A DNA stretch of 64,000 nt from Shinella sp. CPCC 101442. Its GTDB lineage: Bacteria; Pseudomonadota; Alphaproteobacteria; Rhizobiales; Rhizobiaceae. Numbering within the stretch: the stretch's first letter is position 1; the number at the start of each line of letters is the position of its first letter. A model generated the notes under the pieces. That model did not search any database, was not told where the DNA came from, and was given only the letters and a program-made list of their open reading frames with translations. Of the stretch, positions 62,608 to 64,000 are shown piece after piece. Location: contig NZ_JALIQS010000004.1 of the NCBI RefSeq assembly GCF_024704725.1, forward strand, positions 434,001 to 498,000. The letters run 5' to 3'. The translations under genes were made by a program, and so were the position numbers.

Positions 62608-63816
62608 TCAGACCCGCTCGATGATCGTCGCGGTGCCCATGCCGGCGCCAATGCAGAGCGTGACGACGGCGGTGTTGAGGTCGCGGCGTTCCAGTTCGTC
62701 GAGCACCGTGCCGAGGATCATGGCACCCGTAGCGCCGAGCGGATGGCCCATGGCGATGGCACCGCCGTTGACGTTGATCTTGTCGTGCGGGATGTCGAAG
62801 GCCTGCATGTAGCGCAGGACGACGGCGGCGAAGGCTTCGTTGAGCTCGAAGAGGTCGATGTCGGAAAGCGTCATGCCAGCGCGGGCGAGCAGCTTTTCCG
62901 TGACGTCGACCGGGCCGGTGAGCATGAGGGCCGGATCGGAGCCGATATTGGCGAAGGCCTTGATGCGGCCACGCGCCTTTTTGCCGAGGATGTTGCCACC
63001 CTCCTTCGAGCCGAGCAGCACGGCGGCAGCGCCATCGACGATGCCGGACGAGTTGCCGGCGTGGTGGACGTAGTTGATGCCTTCGATTTCAGGATGGGCC
63101 TGGATGGCGACGGCTTCGAAGCCGCCCATCTCGCCGGGCATCTGGAAGGAGGGGTTGAGCGAGGCGAGCGCCTGCATGTCGGTGCCGGGGCGCATGTGCT
63201 CGTCATGGGCAAGGATCGTCAGGCCGTTGATGTCCTTCACCGGCACGACGGCGTTCTTGAAGTAGCCTTTCTCCCAGGCGTGCGCCGCCCGCTTCTGGCT
63301 CTCGACGGCATAGGCGTCGACGTCGTCACGGGAAAAACCGTACTTCGTGGCGATGAGGTCGGCCGAGACACCCTGCGGCATGAAATAAGCCGGGAAGTTG
63401 ACCGAGGGGTCCATGAACCACGAGCCGCCCGACATGCCGAGGCCGACGCGGGACATGCTTTCCACGCCGCCGGCGATCACGATGTCATCGGCACCCTGGG
63501 CGATCTTCGCCGCACCAAGGTTGACGGCGTCGAGGCCGGAGGCGCAGAAACGCGACAGCTGAATGCCCGGCGCCTTGGTCGAATAGCCGGCCTCGAAGGC
63601 GGCAGCCTTCGGGATGACGGAGCCCGCATCCATGACGGGATCGACGCAGCCCATGACGATATCGTCGACCTTGGCCGTATCGAGCCCGTTGCGGTCACGC
63701 ACCGCTTCCAGAACCTTGGCAGCGAGGCGGACGGACGGCACTTCGTGCAGCGAACCGTCCTTCTTGCCGCGCCCGCGCGGGGTGCGCACATGATCGTAGA
63801 TGAAGACGTCGGTCAT
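62608..63816 (-). CDS. fadA: acetyl-CoA C-acyltransferase (3-ketoacyl-CoA thiolase)
   Basis: 402 residues, normal thiolase length. The catalytic nucleophile is C91 in [12 protein letters not shown]358 is in [18 protein letters not shown], and C388 is in TLCIGAGMG. It cleaves 3-ketoacyl-CoA to acetyl-CoA and a shortened acyl-CoA. It precedes FadB and follows an acyl-CoA dehydrogenase, a complete beta-oxidation set. GGGAGAAGAAATC lies before the ATG. Confidence 0.95.
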   Translation of the reverse strand: MTDVFIYDHVRTPRGRGKKDGSLHEVPSVRLAAKVLEAVRDRNGLDTAKVDDIVMGCVDPVMDAGSVIPKAAAFEAGYSTKAPGIQLSRFCASGLDAVNLGAAKIAQGADDIVIAGGVESMSRVGLGMSGGSWFMDPSVNFPAYFMPQGVSADLIATKYGFSRDDVDAYAVESQKRAAHAWEKGYFKNAVVPVKDINGLTILAHDEHMRPGTDMQALASLNPSFQMPGEMGGFEAVAIQAHPEIEGINYVHHAGNSSGIVDGAAAVLLGSKEGGNILGKKARGRIKAFANIGSDPALMLTGPVDVTEKLLARAGMTLSDIDLFELNEAFAAVVLRYMQAFDIPHDKINVNGGAIAMGHPLGATGAMILGTVLDELERRDLNTAVVTLCIGAGMGTATIIERV

Positions 63817-63879
63817 TGATTTCTTCTCCCTAGCGGCGCGAAGCGCCTTAGAATTCGTGGCTCGCGGCTTGCGACTTTA

Positions 63880-63909
63880 GCCCCTCGCCCCGCAATGGGG
63901 GAGAGGGGC
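63880..63909. other. GC-rich hairpin between acyl-CoA dehydrogenase and thiolase genes
   Basis: GCCCCTC (63880-63886) pairs with GAGGGGC (63903-63909), with CCCC/GGGG inside. It is a palindromic intergenic element of the kind often dispersed in rhizobial genomes, or a weak attenuator. Confidence 0.5.
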
Positions 63910-63915
63910 GAAGCA

Positions 63916-64000
63916 TCAGAATGCTTCGGCAGCCAGTTCCATCGTCGTGTCTGCGCCGGCCTCGATGCGGGTCTTGCGCAGTGTCGTTTCCGGCATCAGG
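63916..64000 (-). CDS. acyl-CoA dehydrogenase, C-terminal end only
   Basis: The window's last bases encode, on the minus strand, LMPETTLRKTRIEAGADTTM and ELAAEAF-stop, the typical C-terminus of the rhizobial acyl-CoA dehydrogenase found upstream of fadA. The rest lies beyond the window. It would catalyse the first beta-oxidation step. Confidence 0.8.
   Translation of the reverse strand, partial: LMPETTLRKTRIEAGADTTMELAAEAF

Overview
The window looks like a chromosomal segment of a Rhizobiaceae-type alphaproteobacterium (Rhizobium/Agrobacterium/Ensifer/Shinella relatives). The basis is high GC outside the island, a TTG-started second S21 next to a CspA-type cold-shock gene, rhizobial-style small proteins, HWE/HisKA_2 signalling, a GH42 beta-galactosidase and a fad cluster. 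The genus cannot be fixed from sequence alone.

Layout. (1) 1-878: 3' part of a LacI-family regulator. (2) ~0.9-43.6 kb: a mosaic accessory island, more A/T-rich in places and littered with dead insertion sequences (IS701, IS3, IS5, IS630, IS481, IS66). Its left half (2.4-28.3 kb) is a surface-glycan or glycoconjugate locus. It holds the ADP-heptose operon hldD-gmhB-hldE plus an AGE-family isomerase. It holds two giant TPR proteins that each carry a GT4-type and a GT9 (heptosyltransferase) domain, in opposite order. It also has a WcbI-GSCFA fusion, a TPR-methyltransferase, a GSCFA-TPR protein, and a Gfo/Idh oxidoreductase-acetyltransferase-DegT aminotransferase operon for an acetamido sugar. 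Its right half (30-41 kb) has three RTX proteins on the minus strand. Each ends in nearly the same secretion module and is followed tail-to-tail by a decayed GNAT acetyltransferase; two also carry a duplicated small-protein gene. A complete tRNA-Gly(CCC) sits at 41.35 kb, and a copy of its 5' half with its upstream flank sits at 33.1 kb. A truncated sialic/pseudaminic-acid synthase pseudogene closes the island. (3) 43.6-64 kb: ordinary high-GC rhizobial genes. These are an amino-acid-type ABC transporter, an SDR, GH42, a GspE_N-GT2 glycosyltransferase, a periplasmic binding protein, an S24/LexA-like regulator, two DMT exporters, a histidine kinase/response-regulator/HWE-kinase operon, a stress block (small secreted protein, S21, CspA), and a fatty-acid beta-oxidation operon (acyl-CoA dehydrogenase, thiolase, FadB).

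How it may fit together (inference). The hld operon makes ADP-heptose, the donor of GT9 enzymes, and both giant TPR proteins carry GT9 domains with a cysteine cluster after the donor site. TPR-fused glycosyltransferases often modify proteins, so the locus may be a protein- or glycan-heptosylation system rather than a plain LPS-core locus. The neighbouring secreted RTX proteins are possible acceptors. No polysaccharide export genes, GmhA or type I secretion ABC/HlyD genes are in the window.
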